A DNA stretch of 21,269 nucleotides from Priapulus caudatus (lineage: Eukaryota; Priapulida; Priapulimorpha; Priapulimorphida; Priapulidae), in NCBI RefSeq assembly GCF_000485595.1, contig NW_014577851.1, positions 1-21,269 on the forward strand, read 5' to 3'. Under the pieces are notes generated by a model, which was not told the DNA's origin, ran no database searches, and saw nothing but the letters and a program-made list of their open reading frames with translations. A program made the translations under genes and the position numbers. Every line of letters begins with the position of its first letter. The stretch's first letter is position 1. Shown piece by piece: positions 7,776 to 16,831 of the stretch.

Positions 7776-10700
7776 GATCGCCGGCCCGTAGGCAGGACCG
7801 AGCAATGGAGGAGAGGCAGGTGAAGAGGGAGGAGTCTGCTCAAGCCCAACCGGTGTTTGAACACCGAACTTGTTGCGAGGATGTCAGGGCTGTCAGCCCA
7901 GCCAGTAGTAGCGGCAGAGGGAGACGCCTTATGGCCCGCCACGAGCATCATGGCAACGCGGTCAGTGCGGAGGCTGGAGCAGCAGAACATAGAAGAGCCA
8001 GCGCAGTTGCCTGCAAGACGTCATCGACTTGGCGGGCGCCTCTGAAGACCTGCCTCCCACGACGGATGACAAGCATGAAAAGTCGGAGGCTCGGACGGAT
8101 GGCACTGGCGATGCAGTCTGAGGTGGACGCTGGGTCCGGAGGTGCAAGCCGCAACGCAGGACAGAAACACCTGCCGGATCAGGCGGAACAAATTGCCGAC
8201 GAGGCAAGGAAAAAGGTAGGGAGGCCGGGTGAAGGAAGATGGCGACAACCCCGCACGGGGAATCTACGGGGGACTCGCGCCGGACAATGAACGTTGGCGC
8301 CCTACTCTACGGCGGCTGCTGTGGCACCGCTGGGTACGTTTTCTGCGGCCAGGTTTGACATTTACCCCCCCCGCCGGTGCGAAACCAGTGGGCATCGTCC
8401 GAGCGCGCAGCCAACAGCTTGCGGCGGCTCTCGTTGTGGCCTGCGGCGCGATGCTTCTGCGAGAGTACGACGGACAGTGCCCCAGCGAGGAGTGCCTCGT
8501 AGAGAACTCCAGGAGCAGCGTATGGGACGGTTGCCGAAGAAGAGAGAGACCAGGCCTATCCTCGCGCGCCGCCGTCCTGTCTTCCATGGAGAGCGAGTGG
8601 CTCCGACGTAGCGAGACAGCTCCAGAAAACTGCGCCCGCGTCGGCCATGCCGTGGGCGGCTATCAGACACCTAGTCGATGGGCTCAAAGGGCGACTTTGT
8701 GGATGGAACTGCCACAGAGCGGCCACGCGCGCTATATCCTAAGCCAAGCCGGATGTACGACCATCGAAGGCCAGCTCCAGCATGTCGTGCACCGACTATG
8801 ACATGCGTGGCTTGCCGTGCGCGCGGCGCGCCCGCTGCAAGAAGCCCCAGGTGGCACCAGTGTTGAAATCACGGACGAGAAGCCAGTCCAGGAAAATGCC
8901 GGGAGCTGCTGTTCTGTCCGAGCATCACAGCAGATGTTAAGAGACCTTCTGAGTAGTGGGGGGGGACTCGGCGTCAACGCCCGCGCACCTCCTGGCAGCG
9001 CAGGGCCGGCATATCGTAAGCAGATGGGCTGCAAGGCCTCAGAGACACAGACATGTGACCTGCCTACGATTCGGCAGGTAGGCTGGGCCATTTCGCGCCG
9101 AGAGTGCCCAGAACGGAGGCAGACGCTGCGCAGAGTTCGCGGAACAGAGGCAGACGCGCAAGAGAGGTCGCACCATCACTGGGCCACGGTCAGTACAGTG
9201 CGGAAGTTGATTTGCCACCAGCGTGAATGAAGCTGCAGGCGAGGTCAAGAATGTCATGCAGCAACCGCGCCACGACAAAACATGTGCAGGAGCGTGCCGG
9301 ACATCATTCGCGAGCAACTTACAGAAGCAGACAGGGGCAGGGGACATGCGTCAGCGCGTGATAGAGACGCTGGGGACAGGACAACTCCAAAGCTGAAGCA
9401 GTAAGAACGCATTCGATGCCAGCCGTCACGATATCTCAGCTGACGGCGAGTCGTCGCCGCGCAGTCTGGGGCTGAGCCGCACGAACATGGGCGCAGCGCA
9501 TGCAGAACGAGACGATCAGCAGGGTACCTACTACCAGGACGAGCAAGTTCATGCAGTCGGAAAGAGCCAACCATGAGAGGCCACGGGCAGCATCTTCTCA
9601 GCGCTACGCGAGAGTTTGAGCACACGCCTTGCAGCGGCCGGCTAGCTGCAAGCGTGACGGAGGAGCTACATAGAAGAGCGTATGCAGCCATGTGTGACGG
9701 CCGACGACTCCGAGCGAGCGAGGGCCAATCGCGCTATACTACGGCCGCCCAGGGAAGGATAGTCGACGAGCTGAAGACGCATGACAGTCCCTTCAAAGCA
9801 GCGCAGACAGAGCAGCTAGCAGTTGGTGAAGCGACTTGGCAGGGGAAAGCTACAGGAACAGTGTACTGTGCGGTCAGAGCTAGAGAGCAAGGGCAGACAT
9901 TGCCCAGCGGCAGATGGATGCACTCATGCTCGAGCCTACCGAACTGAACGAAGCCAAGGGAGAAGCTGTTGTTGCCCAGGTTCCGGCGATCGGAGGCGAG
10001 AGGGACAGAGGATGTGTCCAGAGTGTCAATGGCTGACCACTCGACGACACGTTAAACAATGAAACAATGGCTTCTAAGAGTCGCGACAGAGCAAGAATGT
10101 GCGGCCTGAGTGCGAGATGCCTGATCGACCAAGAGGACGGCCGACGCCGACGATGAGCGAGTCAGAACGGTGCGACGGCACGACCCCCAGCGGACTTGAC
10201 GCCCTCGCTAGACGCCAGCGAAGGAGATTGAAGTTGGGGAAAGCTGGGGCATGGCAGATGAGACCGTCGCGATGGTGCCACAAGGCCGCTTGGAAGCCAT
10301 GGAGCATGGTTAACCGACCCACGGGGCTGGCCAATGCGGCAGCAAGTTACACGTAGCCGGTGCAGGTGCAGCCGCCCGTGTACTACGTCTAGACAGATGC
10401 AGTGCAGCCGCAGAGAGAAGAAGAGACATACCGGCTGGCAATAGGATGCCCTCAAGCTGGCGCGTAGCGACCCCGTGCGTGAGATGAACACTGTACGAAT
10501 CTGCGGAGAGCAGCGAAGCGACGAAGCATATGACGCGCGGAATGTCGTTAGCCGGAGCAGACGGGGATGCACGTGTCCATCTGGAGTATCGACGCGGTTG
10601 TAGGGGTCACGCCCATCTGCCCGTGTTGGGCAGCATATCGCCTTGCCCGCGCCGTGACCCGCCGAGGAGCGGCGTTGCGGTGTTGTCACCGACGCTCGGG

Positions 10701-11249
10701 CGGACGTAATGCTGCCTCGGACTGACTACACAGGATGGTGAGCGGCGCAGCAAGCACGCACACGAAAAAGAGCGAAGCTAAACTGTCGCCGTGGGTCATG
10801 GACTCTTCCCCTTTGCTGAACACTCATAGCACTGGTGCATGCAGTAACAACATTGTTATGAGACTCAGACAGGTAACACGCCTGACAAGCACGAGACCAT
10901 AGCACGTGGTGAGGACTACGGCAGCCAGCGTCGGCAAAGTGAGTTCCCGGGGGCAGGGAGCCTACAGGATCGCCGTCGACGCCGAACGTATCTACCGCAC
11001 CCCGTGACGCGTGTGGTAAGGAACTTCGCGTTCAGTGCCGGGGCCCCACATAAGCGCCCGTGCCGCCCAATTGGAGTTTATTTGTAGTGCCGCATTCTTT
11101 CTGTGACTGTTTACCGCTGGGCGGTTGCCCTCGTTCTTAGCGGAGTGTGTGTTAACAATGCTGCGGTTGTTTCTAGTAGTTCAAGGTCATCTGCTATGCT
11201 TTTATTATTCATTGGATAGTTAAATTGCAGCAGCGGCTTTCAATTTTTA

Positions 11250-11262
11250 AGTTGGGCGGGAA
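11250..11262 (+). other. Polypurine tract
   Basis: AGTTGGGCGGGAA lies immediately before the 3' LTR start TGTAGC. The purine run GGGCGGGAA is broken by one C and is a plausible plus-strand primer site. Confidence 0.5.
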
Positions 11263-12086
11263 TGTAGCCAGATTCGCTTTTGGTATCGTGCGCTTTTCGT
11301 TAGCACGATGTGCCCAGTTTATTTTTCGAGAGATGCCTAGCCGCGCAGACTGTTCCAAGGAAGTCGAGCAACAATAGAGAAAACGGCGCCGAAGGCGGCA
11401 GAATACGCCAGAGAGTGCGATGGCGCCAGTTGTGTTTTTAAGAATGCTCCGATGTTGTAACTTAACGTTCGCGCGTATTGTAATTTGTAGTGCTATTATG
11501 AGTGCTGTCGTAGTGCCGCGTACGGGTCACTAGTCAGTAGCTACTACCACACTACTATTCTACGAGTGCTTACGTGGTATGTATTAAGTATTATGTTCTG
11601 TATGCCGGTATTAGCGGGTATGTAGCTGCTAGCTGTATTATGGTATGCTTGTAGCCTAGGTATCGTGGCATAATGTGTATGTAGCATTTAGGCCTACGTA
11701 CACTGCATAGTGATCGTTATAGCGGTGCAAGTCGCTGCGCCGACACAGCGGTTTTGTGGTTCGCTAATAAAACACTTCTAGTGCATACTAATTTACTGCC
11801 TACTTTGACTTCTCACCTTTCGTGAACCGACACCCCCCCCCCCTCCGATATCTCACTGCGACGGACCGGAACATTCCCCCCCCGCTCTTTCTCGGCGCTT
11901 CGGGTGTTTGGCCCGCCCCTGCCTCGTTCGCGATCCTAGTGATCGAATCAGAAAGACGGAGATTAACGGCCCTGTCAGGGTGCGCGGACCGACAACGCGC
12001 AACGATACTAATACCACGGCGACAATGGTAGAAGTCGAGGCGCGTTAGTTAGTTAAGTAGAGGCAGAGAGGCGCCGAAAACCGTAC
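11263..12086 (+). repeat. 3' LTR
   Basis: Runs from TGTAGCCAGATTCG to CCGTAC and aligns throughout with the 5' LTR once the nested element is removed. It includes an AATAAA at 11766-11771, the C-tract near 11830-11843 and GCGATCCTAGTGATCGAATC. Differences from the 5' LTR are dominated by isolated one-base gaps. Confidence 0.85.
11766..11771 (+). promoter_or_regulatory. Candidate polyadenylation signal in the 3' LTR
   Basis: AATAAA at the position equivalent to 7413-7418 in the 5' LTR. Confidence 0.5.
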
Positions 12087-12152
12087 GTAGTATGAATTAG
12101 TTAGCACGATCTTTTACCCAGCGCGGTACCCGCAGCTAGTATATAATATATA
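12087..12152 (+). repeat. Array unit 6, right part
   Basis: GTAGTATGAATTAG and GGTACCCGCAGCTAG continue the unit broken at 6490. The array then ends and is not seen again in the window. Confidence 0.8.
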
Positions 12153-12517
12153 CGCGCTCCTTACTCTCTAAAACATCTGGGCTGACCCGAACTTTCAGCG
12201 AAGCATAATTCGCCTGTGTTTACCTATAAAGTAGAAGAACGTTTATCCTCGAGTAATTTCCGTCCGTAAATATTATGGTTTGCTTCTACAAACGACCGTG
12301 CCGCGAGACACATTAAGGAATGTTGTTTGAGGAATAACAGAGCGAAGAACAGTGCTCGGCTCGCGTAGATCTAGCTCGGAGCAAATTTTCCCGAATCACA
12401 GCCCCGTAGTAGATGGGTGGGTTAGAAATAAACTATTTGTCCGGGCGACAGGTATGCTTGCTGCCCGGGAAAACGGCAGGCGGAAAATTTTCTCACACAA
12501 GCAGAATCATTCGTGCG
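12153..12517. other. Non-repetitive flank, no gene seen
   Basis: Mixed-composition sequence with no supported gene or repeat. The open minus-strand frame reaching in from 12736 crosses the fold-back element's inverted termini and is not treated as a gene. Confidence 0.5.
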
Positions 12518-12760
12518 TTTACTAAGGCTGAGAGGGTCTATGTCCCCCGGGGTACTGTCGGAACGTACCCTGGTACTATCTAATATGCCGGACCGTACCT
12601 CGCGTACTTCACTAACGAGTCTAGGGAGTCGCCTACGCCTACTCCCTAACCCTAACCATATCAAATAGTGACCAGGGTATGTTCCGGTATATCGGACCGT
12701 ACCCAGGGTACGTTCCGGCAGTACCCTGGGGGACATATAGACCCTATGAGCTTTACTAAG
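12518..12760. repeat. Exact 9-bp target duplication TTTACTAAG
   Basis: TTTACTAAG at 12518-12526 and at 12752-12760 immediately flanks the fold-back element. It confirms the ends and gives the family's duplication length as 9 bp. Confidence 0.85.
12527..12751 (-). mobile_element. Fold-back element with telomere-like repeat, copy 2
   Basis: A 225-bp second copy, inverted relative to 5434-5747. Ends are GCTGAGAGGGTCTATGTCCC and, on the other strand, GCTCATAGGGTC. Inner motifs CGGAACGTACCCTGG, GGAGTCGCCTACGC and CCCTAACCCTAACC are shared with copy 1. Its telomere-like tract is only about two repeats, against about nine in copy 1, which accounts for most of the 89-bp length difference. It lies outside the tandem array, so it is an independent insertion. 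No coding capacity. Confidence 0.85.
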
Positions 12761-12860
12761 GTTTATTTAGGAATTTCTTGGCAGAAATTATCCGCTGCGG
12801 ACGTTGAGAGCAGGCAGCAGATTGACAAAGCAAAACGTCATCTTGCTGTCCTAATTTCTT

Positions 12861-13140
12861 AGATATGATGTTGGTAGACTTGTTCTCGTTATGTGCAGCA
12901 CCACTCAGTGGTCGCGGATAGCAGCAGGCAGAAGGCTATTGTGTGCACTAACCTGAAACCTATCTCGATGCAATTTCCACTAATCAGAGAAGTAGAGTAG
13001 ATGGCGTTGTTAGACTTCTTGTCGTTGTGGATAGCACCACCGAGAAAGCTGCCGGTCCTCTAACCTAGCTCGATCCAATTTCCACTAATCAGAGACCTAT
13101 ACAGTAGATAGTCTTATTAGACTCGTTTCTCGACCTTTAC
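12861..13140 (+). repeat. Short minisatellite, ~105-135 bp unit, ~2.3 copies
   Basis: Segments starting near 12861, 12997 and 13103 share GTTGGTAGACTTGTTCTCG-like, GGATAGCA-like and TCGATGCAATTTCCAC-like blocks, plus CACTAATCAGAGA in the first two. Copies are diverged, so this is an old duplication. Confidence 0.65.
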
Positions 13141-13761
13141 CTGCGGAAACAACTAGAAACCCATTTTATCGGTGTGTTACGTAACATGTTGTCAGGTTGC
13201 AAGCGCCAAGGGGGACACCATTCCTTTAATAAACGAGAATATAATTGTAAGGTGGATATAGACACACGATTCGTGAACTTTTCTATAGAAATGTAAAACT
13301 TTGCACGCACACGTGTACTACCTGAGGTTCCTGAGGACCTATGCCACAGCGCCCCCTAGCGGCTGAGCAGATATTGAGTTACTGTGTCACTCTTCGTTTT
13401 TTAAGGGGCGATTATTCGTTCGTTGAATATCGCTCCGTGTCAGAAACACACGCGCGCACTGGCATATGATTATACATAAGTCTCCAATTCGTCATATAGC
13501 GAACTATAATACCGACATCACGGAAAAAATAATCCATGGAAAGCAATTACGTTGATTAGTGTAATCTGATTAGGCTGAAACGAGATCGTGTCAATTTATT
13601 ATCGCATGCCGCTTGCTTGCGCGGGATATCGTATTGCCGTCTATAGTTACTTATGTTATTATACTACTTATGTTACTTATGTTACATGTTACTTTAGTTA
13701 TTATACATTTGTTATGAAAACTCTCGCCCATACTGTAGTTATCCGATTCCTTCAGCCTTGC
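13141..13761. other. Single-copy non-coding stretch
   Basis: No gene supported. It holds a CTCF-like motif and a TTATGTTAC-rich patch near 13650-13710. The small open frame at 13588-13824 runs through that patch and a hairpin element and is rejected. Confidence 0.5.
13347..13362 (-). promoter_or_regulatory. CTCF-like binding motif
   Basis: The minus strand reads CCGCTAGGGGGCGCTG, which agrees closely with the CTCF core known from bilaterians (CCNNNAGGGGGCGC). CTCF is an insulator and loop-anchoring protein conserved in many bilaterian lineages. A single motif match is not evidence of binding. Confidence 0.4.
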
Positions 13762-13814
13762 GTAATATCAGGAGTGAATAAAAACAAATGGTTTTTATTC
13801 ACTCCTGGCAATAT
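13762..13814. repeat. 7-bp target duplication around hairpin member 3
   Basis: GTAATAT at 13762-13768 and GCAATAT at 13808-13814, six of seven bases identical. Confidence 0.65.
13769..13807. mobile_element. 39-bp perfect hairpin element (CAGG family, member 3)
   Basis: CAGGAGTGAATAAAAAC, a 5-base AAATG loop, and the exact inverse complement: 17 paired bases without a mismatch. It is flanked by a near-exact 7-bp duplication. It could also be read as a transcribed stem-loop, but the flanking duplication favours an inserted element. Confidence 0.75.
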
Positions 13815-14454
13815 AGAGACCTAGCTCTATCTCGTGCACGTTTATACATTGTCATACATCTTTACTCGTCCTTTATCATCTCTATATTGTGCAATCATAT
13901 TATGCCATCAGAGGCGACGACCATTTTAAAATTCTGCACAGCTGTGACTTTCAGATAAACGGCACCCCTTTAAACTTGGAGTGGGATATGTATTTTCGTC
14001 GCCCAGCATGTTAGACTGGCTTGTAACCGTGCCTATGTTCGAAGACTGCAAACCTGAAACAAAGGTTTCTGAAAGCCAATCACAATGAGGTACTTAACCC
14101 GGCCCCGATGACGTTGCTCTGCTGACCAGTGAACGTGCAGGACCTATTAAGACGCTTTATATGAAGGCGATTAAGTCAGGTTGATTTCTCATTGCAAATG
14201 GATGAAACCGGAGTAATACCCATAAATATATGCTAACACATATGTGTATTATAGTAGTATAACCATAGTCAAAAAAAACTCTTAGACGTCGCTTTGTTAA
14301 CAACATCGCTTGTGTTTCTACACATCGAAAACATACACCCTGCCCCCATGCACAACTGATGGAATTACACCAGATTTTTTCGTGTGTAGACGCAGAGAAA
14401 TCTCAGCCCGAATATAGCTATCGGCTATTGGCTATTCGTACTGCGATCACCTAC
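13815..14454. other. Single-copy non-coding stretch
   Basis: No supported gene or repeat. A region near 14003-14037 superficially resembles part of a tRNA but does not fold as one. Confidence 0.5.
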
Positions 14455-14523
14455 GTGGCATCATGGGTAAATAATCTCAAATTATTTCGTTACAATTTTG
14501 AGATTATTTATCCCTGGTGGTAT
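14455..14523. repeat. 7-bp target duplication around hairpin member 4
   Basis: GTGGCAT at 14455-14461 and GTGGTAT at 14517-14523, six of seven bases identical. Confidence 0.65.
14462..14516. mobile_element. 55-bp hairpin element (CAGG family, member 4)
   Basis: The right arm on the minus strand is CAGGGATAAATAATCTC. The left arm CATGGGTAAATAATCTC pairs with it except for one base and one gap, around a ~14-base loop. Near-exact 7-bp flanking duplication. An open frame at 14359-14649 runs through it, which argues against that frame being a gene. Confidence 0.7.
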
Positions 14524-14839
14524 GCACATATTCAGCAGTCGTTCGGACCGACATCGGAAACAGTCGGGGGCGTACATTGCATTTCCCCTTCAACCAACGG
14601 CGGGCTGTATTCGTGCGCACAAATAACCGCGTTGCATTTTCACGGTTGAACCAGCTGTTGTACGTGTGATTCTACGCCAAGCCAATATATACGACGCGAC
14701 GTTAGAAAAGTCTACCGTACGTATATTTCATACGCGTAGGCTATAACGTGAGTATAGTTACACAGAGCAGCAGGCATATGTACACGTATAATATTATATA
14801 GTACGGTGTGTAGCCGTTGATAACGTTACAAGATGTAAA

Positions 14840-14911
14840 ATAATAGCAGGAGTTAATGAGACAAAGGTTCGTCTCAAAGACGTGGTTTGTCTCATTAACT
14901 CCTGATAATAG
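14840..14911. repeat. Exact 7-bp target duplication ATAATAG
   Basis: ATAATAG at 14840-14846 and 14905-14911 abuts both ends of hairpin member 5. Confidence 0.8.
14847..14904. mobile_element. 58-bp perfect hairpin element (CAGG family, member 5)
   Basis: CAGGAGTTAATGAGACAAA and its exact inverse complement (19 paired bases) enclose a 20-base loop, which itself contains a CGTCT...AGACG mini-stem. Exact 7-bp flanking duplication. The best-preserved member of the family in this window. Confidence 0.8.
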
Positions 14912-15659
14912 GTAACTATACTAATGACGTCTTGTTGGTGCACGTAGTAGTGCTACCAGATATCGCCTGAAACAAGAGACGACATTACTGCAACAAGACA
15001 ACCAATAATTATGCAAGCGTGGGGATCAAATTTACATACAGGTGAAATCGATCGCACGGCCATTTTACGCCCTCACATCAATTAGCAATAACGCAGGTTG
15101 GCAAAGGTATTCTGCTTTGTAATGTCATTTGGGTGAGACCACGCGCATGTGTGGTTGCCAGTTGCGAATCAATTATGAACGATCGCTTGTGTCTATATGC
15201 TCACCAGAGCAAAAACCTGATTATAACAAGAACGTAAATGACATATTCACACTATAAACAATCGTAACATCGCCAATCTCATCACGATGTACTGACTGCA
15301 GATTCACACAGAATCCCTCGCGACGGACAGCGACAGTGGTTTGTCCATTCATTCACGTATATATATATGTTTGTTACCTGGTCTAGGGAAGAGACGCCAC
15401 TATACCTGGTCCAGTGGAAAACATTGTCATTGCTTACACGTGCCGATAACTTCCTCACGTCGAGATTCGGTCATCTTCGGTAAAATGTTCGGGGTATTAG
15501 GTGACGCGACGTCGAGAACCAATCGCGGTTCAGTATGCAGCCACGGTTGGTGAACGAATTGGGCAAATAGCTCGGAGAAACCTCGCGAACGCTCGGCAAT
15601 ATTCGCCGTCGTGAGAAAGCCTCTATTATAACTCTGCCGTGTTCAGCGAATATAACGCA
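14912..15659. other. Single-copy non-coding stretch
   Basis: No supported gene. A TCGGTCATCTTCGGTAAAA block at 15466-15484 resembles part of the ~109-bp tandem repeat at 20164-20395, suggesting a dispersed relative. Confidence 0.45.
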
Positions 15660-15688
15660 CACGTTAATTCATGGGCTCAATTAACGTG
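15660..15688. repeat. Short perfect inverted repeat
   Basis: CACGTTAATT and its inverse complement AATTAACGTG are separated by 9 bases, immediately before the GA-rich tract. No flanking duplication seen; function unknown. Confidence 0.6.
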
Positions 15689-15696
15689 ATCCACTA

Positions 15697-15905
15697 CGAG
15701 AGAGAGAGAGAGAGCGATAGAGAGAGAGAGCCCGCGATAGAGAGAGCGCGATTGAGAGAGAGCGCGCGATAGAGAGCGAGAGCGAGATAGAGAGAGCGAT
15801 AGAGCGAGATAGAGACAGAGAGCGATAGAGAGAAAGAGAGAGAGCGAGCGAGCGAGAAAGAGAGAGAAAGCGAGAGGGAGAGAGAGAAAAAGCGAGAGCG
15901 AAAAT
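15697..15905. repeat. GA-rich low-complexity tract
   Basis: About 200 bp of (GA)n interrupted by GCGA, GATA and GAAA. One strand is almost all purine. The Ser/Leu/Arg-repeat open frames on the minus strand are products of this composition and are not called as genes. Confidence 0.9.
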
Positions 15906-16831
15906 GAGACAGTGACAGTAAGTGTCCCAGTGCTGTCGTATATTCGTGATGACGAAGACGACACTTAGTGAATCCGCGTCACGCAATTTCTAGCGCGAAG
16001 AGACACTTCACGCGCACGATTCTAAGTGCAAGACATCCTCGCATAGATAAGCGGAATGCGGACACATCCATTGATAAACGGCGCGTGCTCGCTCGATACA
16101 CATAGCTACACTCGGCGCGAAAGCTCGCTATAATATGTACAGCGACAATAATTCCTATATACCGATCGTGTGACTTCGCCTATTTCCACGAAAATCTATA
16201 GAAGGACTAGTGCATCAGCGAGTATATCAATATAATATGTAGATTATATATAGTATGTATAGACTGACATATTATAGCCTAACTATAGTGCGTTATAGTT
16301 ATATTTCCGTGTGCGATTTCCTCCCGTTTTGGCATCATTCAATGAAATTGCTGTCGACCGTTAGCTTCACTGCACTCGCTATACACCGTGGGTACTCCGA
16401 AAGTACTATAAGTGGGTGGATTGAGTAAAAAAAAACATAGGACACGTTTCTACGAGGCGTGCTTATTTCGTATTACGCATCTAACCGCAGGCTGGTTCAG
16501 CCGTACAGTCTGCTTTCGACTATGAATCGAATAAACTCGTCAATACTTCCGCTAATGATGTCGGTTCGTGTTGTTACCTTCCGCGCCGCCTATGTTTCAC
16601 GCGAGAGCGGATCGTTACTCCTTCTCACCTAGCCGCAGGCTTCACGCTGGGCCGTACGACGAATGTTCGCTGCCATCACTAACGGAATCGAACAGAGATC
16701 GATATACGTATACGCGCGTATACGTACATACGTGTGCGCGAATTGTTGCTGGCGAGCGCGCTTGCATTCAGCGAACTGCCGCGAGTAACGCAGACAGAGC
16801 TATAGATGCGTCAGTCAACCAGACGCGTGTC
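15906..16831. other. 3' flank of the membrane-protein exon
   Basis: No further gene supported. It contains a TATAATATGT inverted repeat (16231-16240 and 16267-16276) and a 22-bp palindrome at 16705-16726. I saw no AATAAA or ATTAAA on the minus strand here, so the transcript's 3' end is not located. Confidence 0.45.
16705..16726. repeat. 22-bp perfect palindrome
   Basis: Centred at 16715/16716, each half being TACGTATACGC. Alternating pyrimidine-purine sequence continues on the right. About 110 bp beyond the stop codon of the membrane-protein gene. Confidence 0.7.

Larger units (their letters stand above)
7755..11262 (+). other. Internal region of the LTR element, no recognisable gag-pol
   Basis: About 3.5 kb, notably GC-rich up to ~11.05 kb. 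Many overlapping open frames exist on both strands, as expected in GC-rich DNA, but none carries a motif I recognise: no YxDD reverse-transcriptase box, no DTG/DSG protease, no integrase zinc or catalytic motif, no CX2CX4HX4C knuckle. Short patches on the plus strand look protein-like (7857-7990 and 9573-9960) but shift frame. Base-calling indels could have broken a gag-like gene, or the element may be non-coding and depend on another for mobility. 3.5 kb is short for a full gag-pol. Confidence 0.6.
6491..12086 (+). mobile_element. LTR retrotransposon inserted in the tandem array
   Basis: Two direct repeats (6491-7754 and 11263-12086) flank a ~3.5-kb internal region. They are ~826 and ~824 bp once the nested element in the first is removed. 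The LTRs begin TGT and the left one ends TACA, the usual TG...CA form. A purine-rich AGTTGGGCGGGAA tract abuts the right LTR. The flanks rejoin to restore the array consensus ATTAGTAGTATGAATTAG, with a likely 4-5 bp duplication of (A)GTAG blurred by errors. No reverse transcriptase, protease, integrase or zinc-knuckle motif was recognised. It is probably a non-autonomous or eroded element; family unassigned. Confidence 0.85.

Noticed and set aside
7805-8290. 161-codon open frame in the LTR element interior
   Set aside because: GC-rich DNA gives overlapping open frames on both strands here. No motif is recognisable and neighbouring protein-like patches lie in other frames.
8229-8801. 190-codon open frame in the LTR element interior
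   Set aside because: No retroelement or cellular domain seen. It is covered by equally open frames on the other strand, so it cannot be separated from composition effects.
9573-10062. Protein-like patch, including a CPEC motif near 10014
   Set aside because: Considered as an integrase zinc-finger end (CxxCQ), but the upstream histidines and YWW-type motif are missing.
14003-14037. tRNA-Thr-like fragment (CTTGTAA and GTTCGAA motifs)
   Set aside because: No acceptor stem, D-arm or correctly spaced B box; coincidence or at most a very decayed tRNA-derived repeat.
14359-14649. 96-codon open frame
   Set aside because: It reads straight through a hairpin transposable element and shows no domain.
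15677-15986. Ser/Leu/Arg-repeat open frames on the minus strand
   Set aside because: Direct translation of the GA-rich tract.
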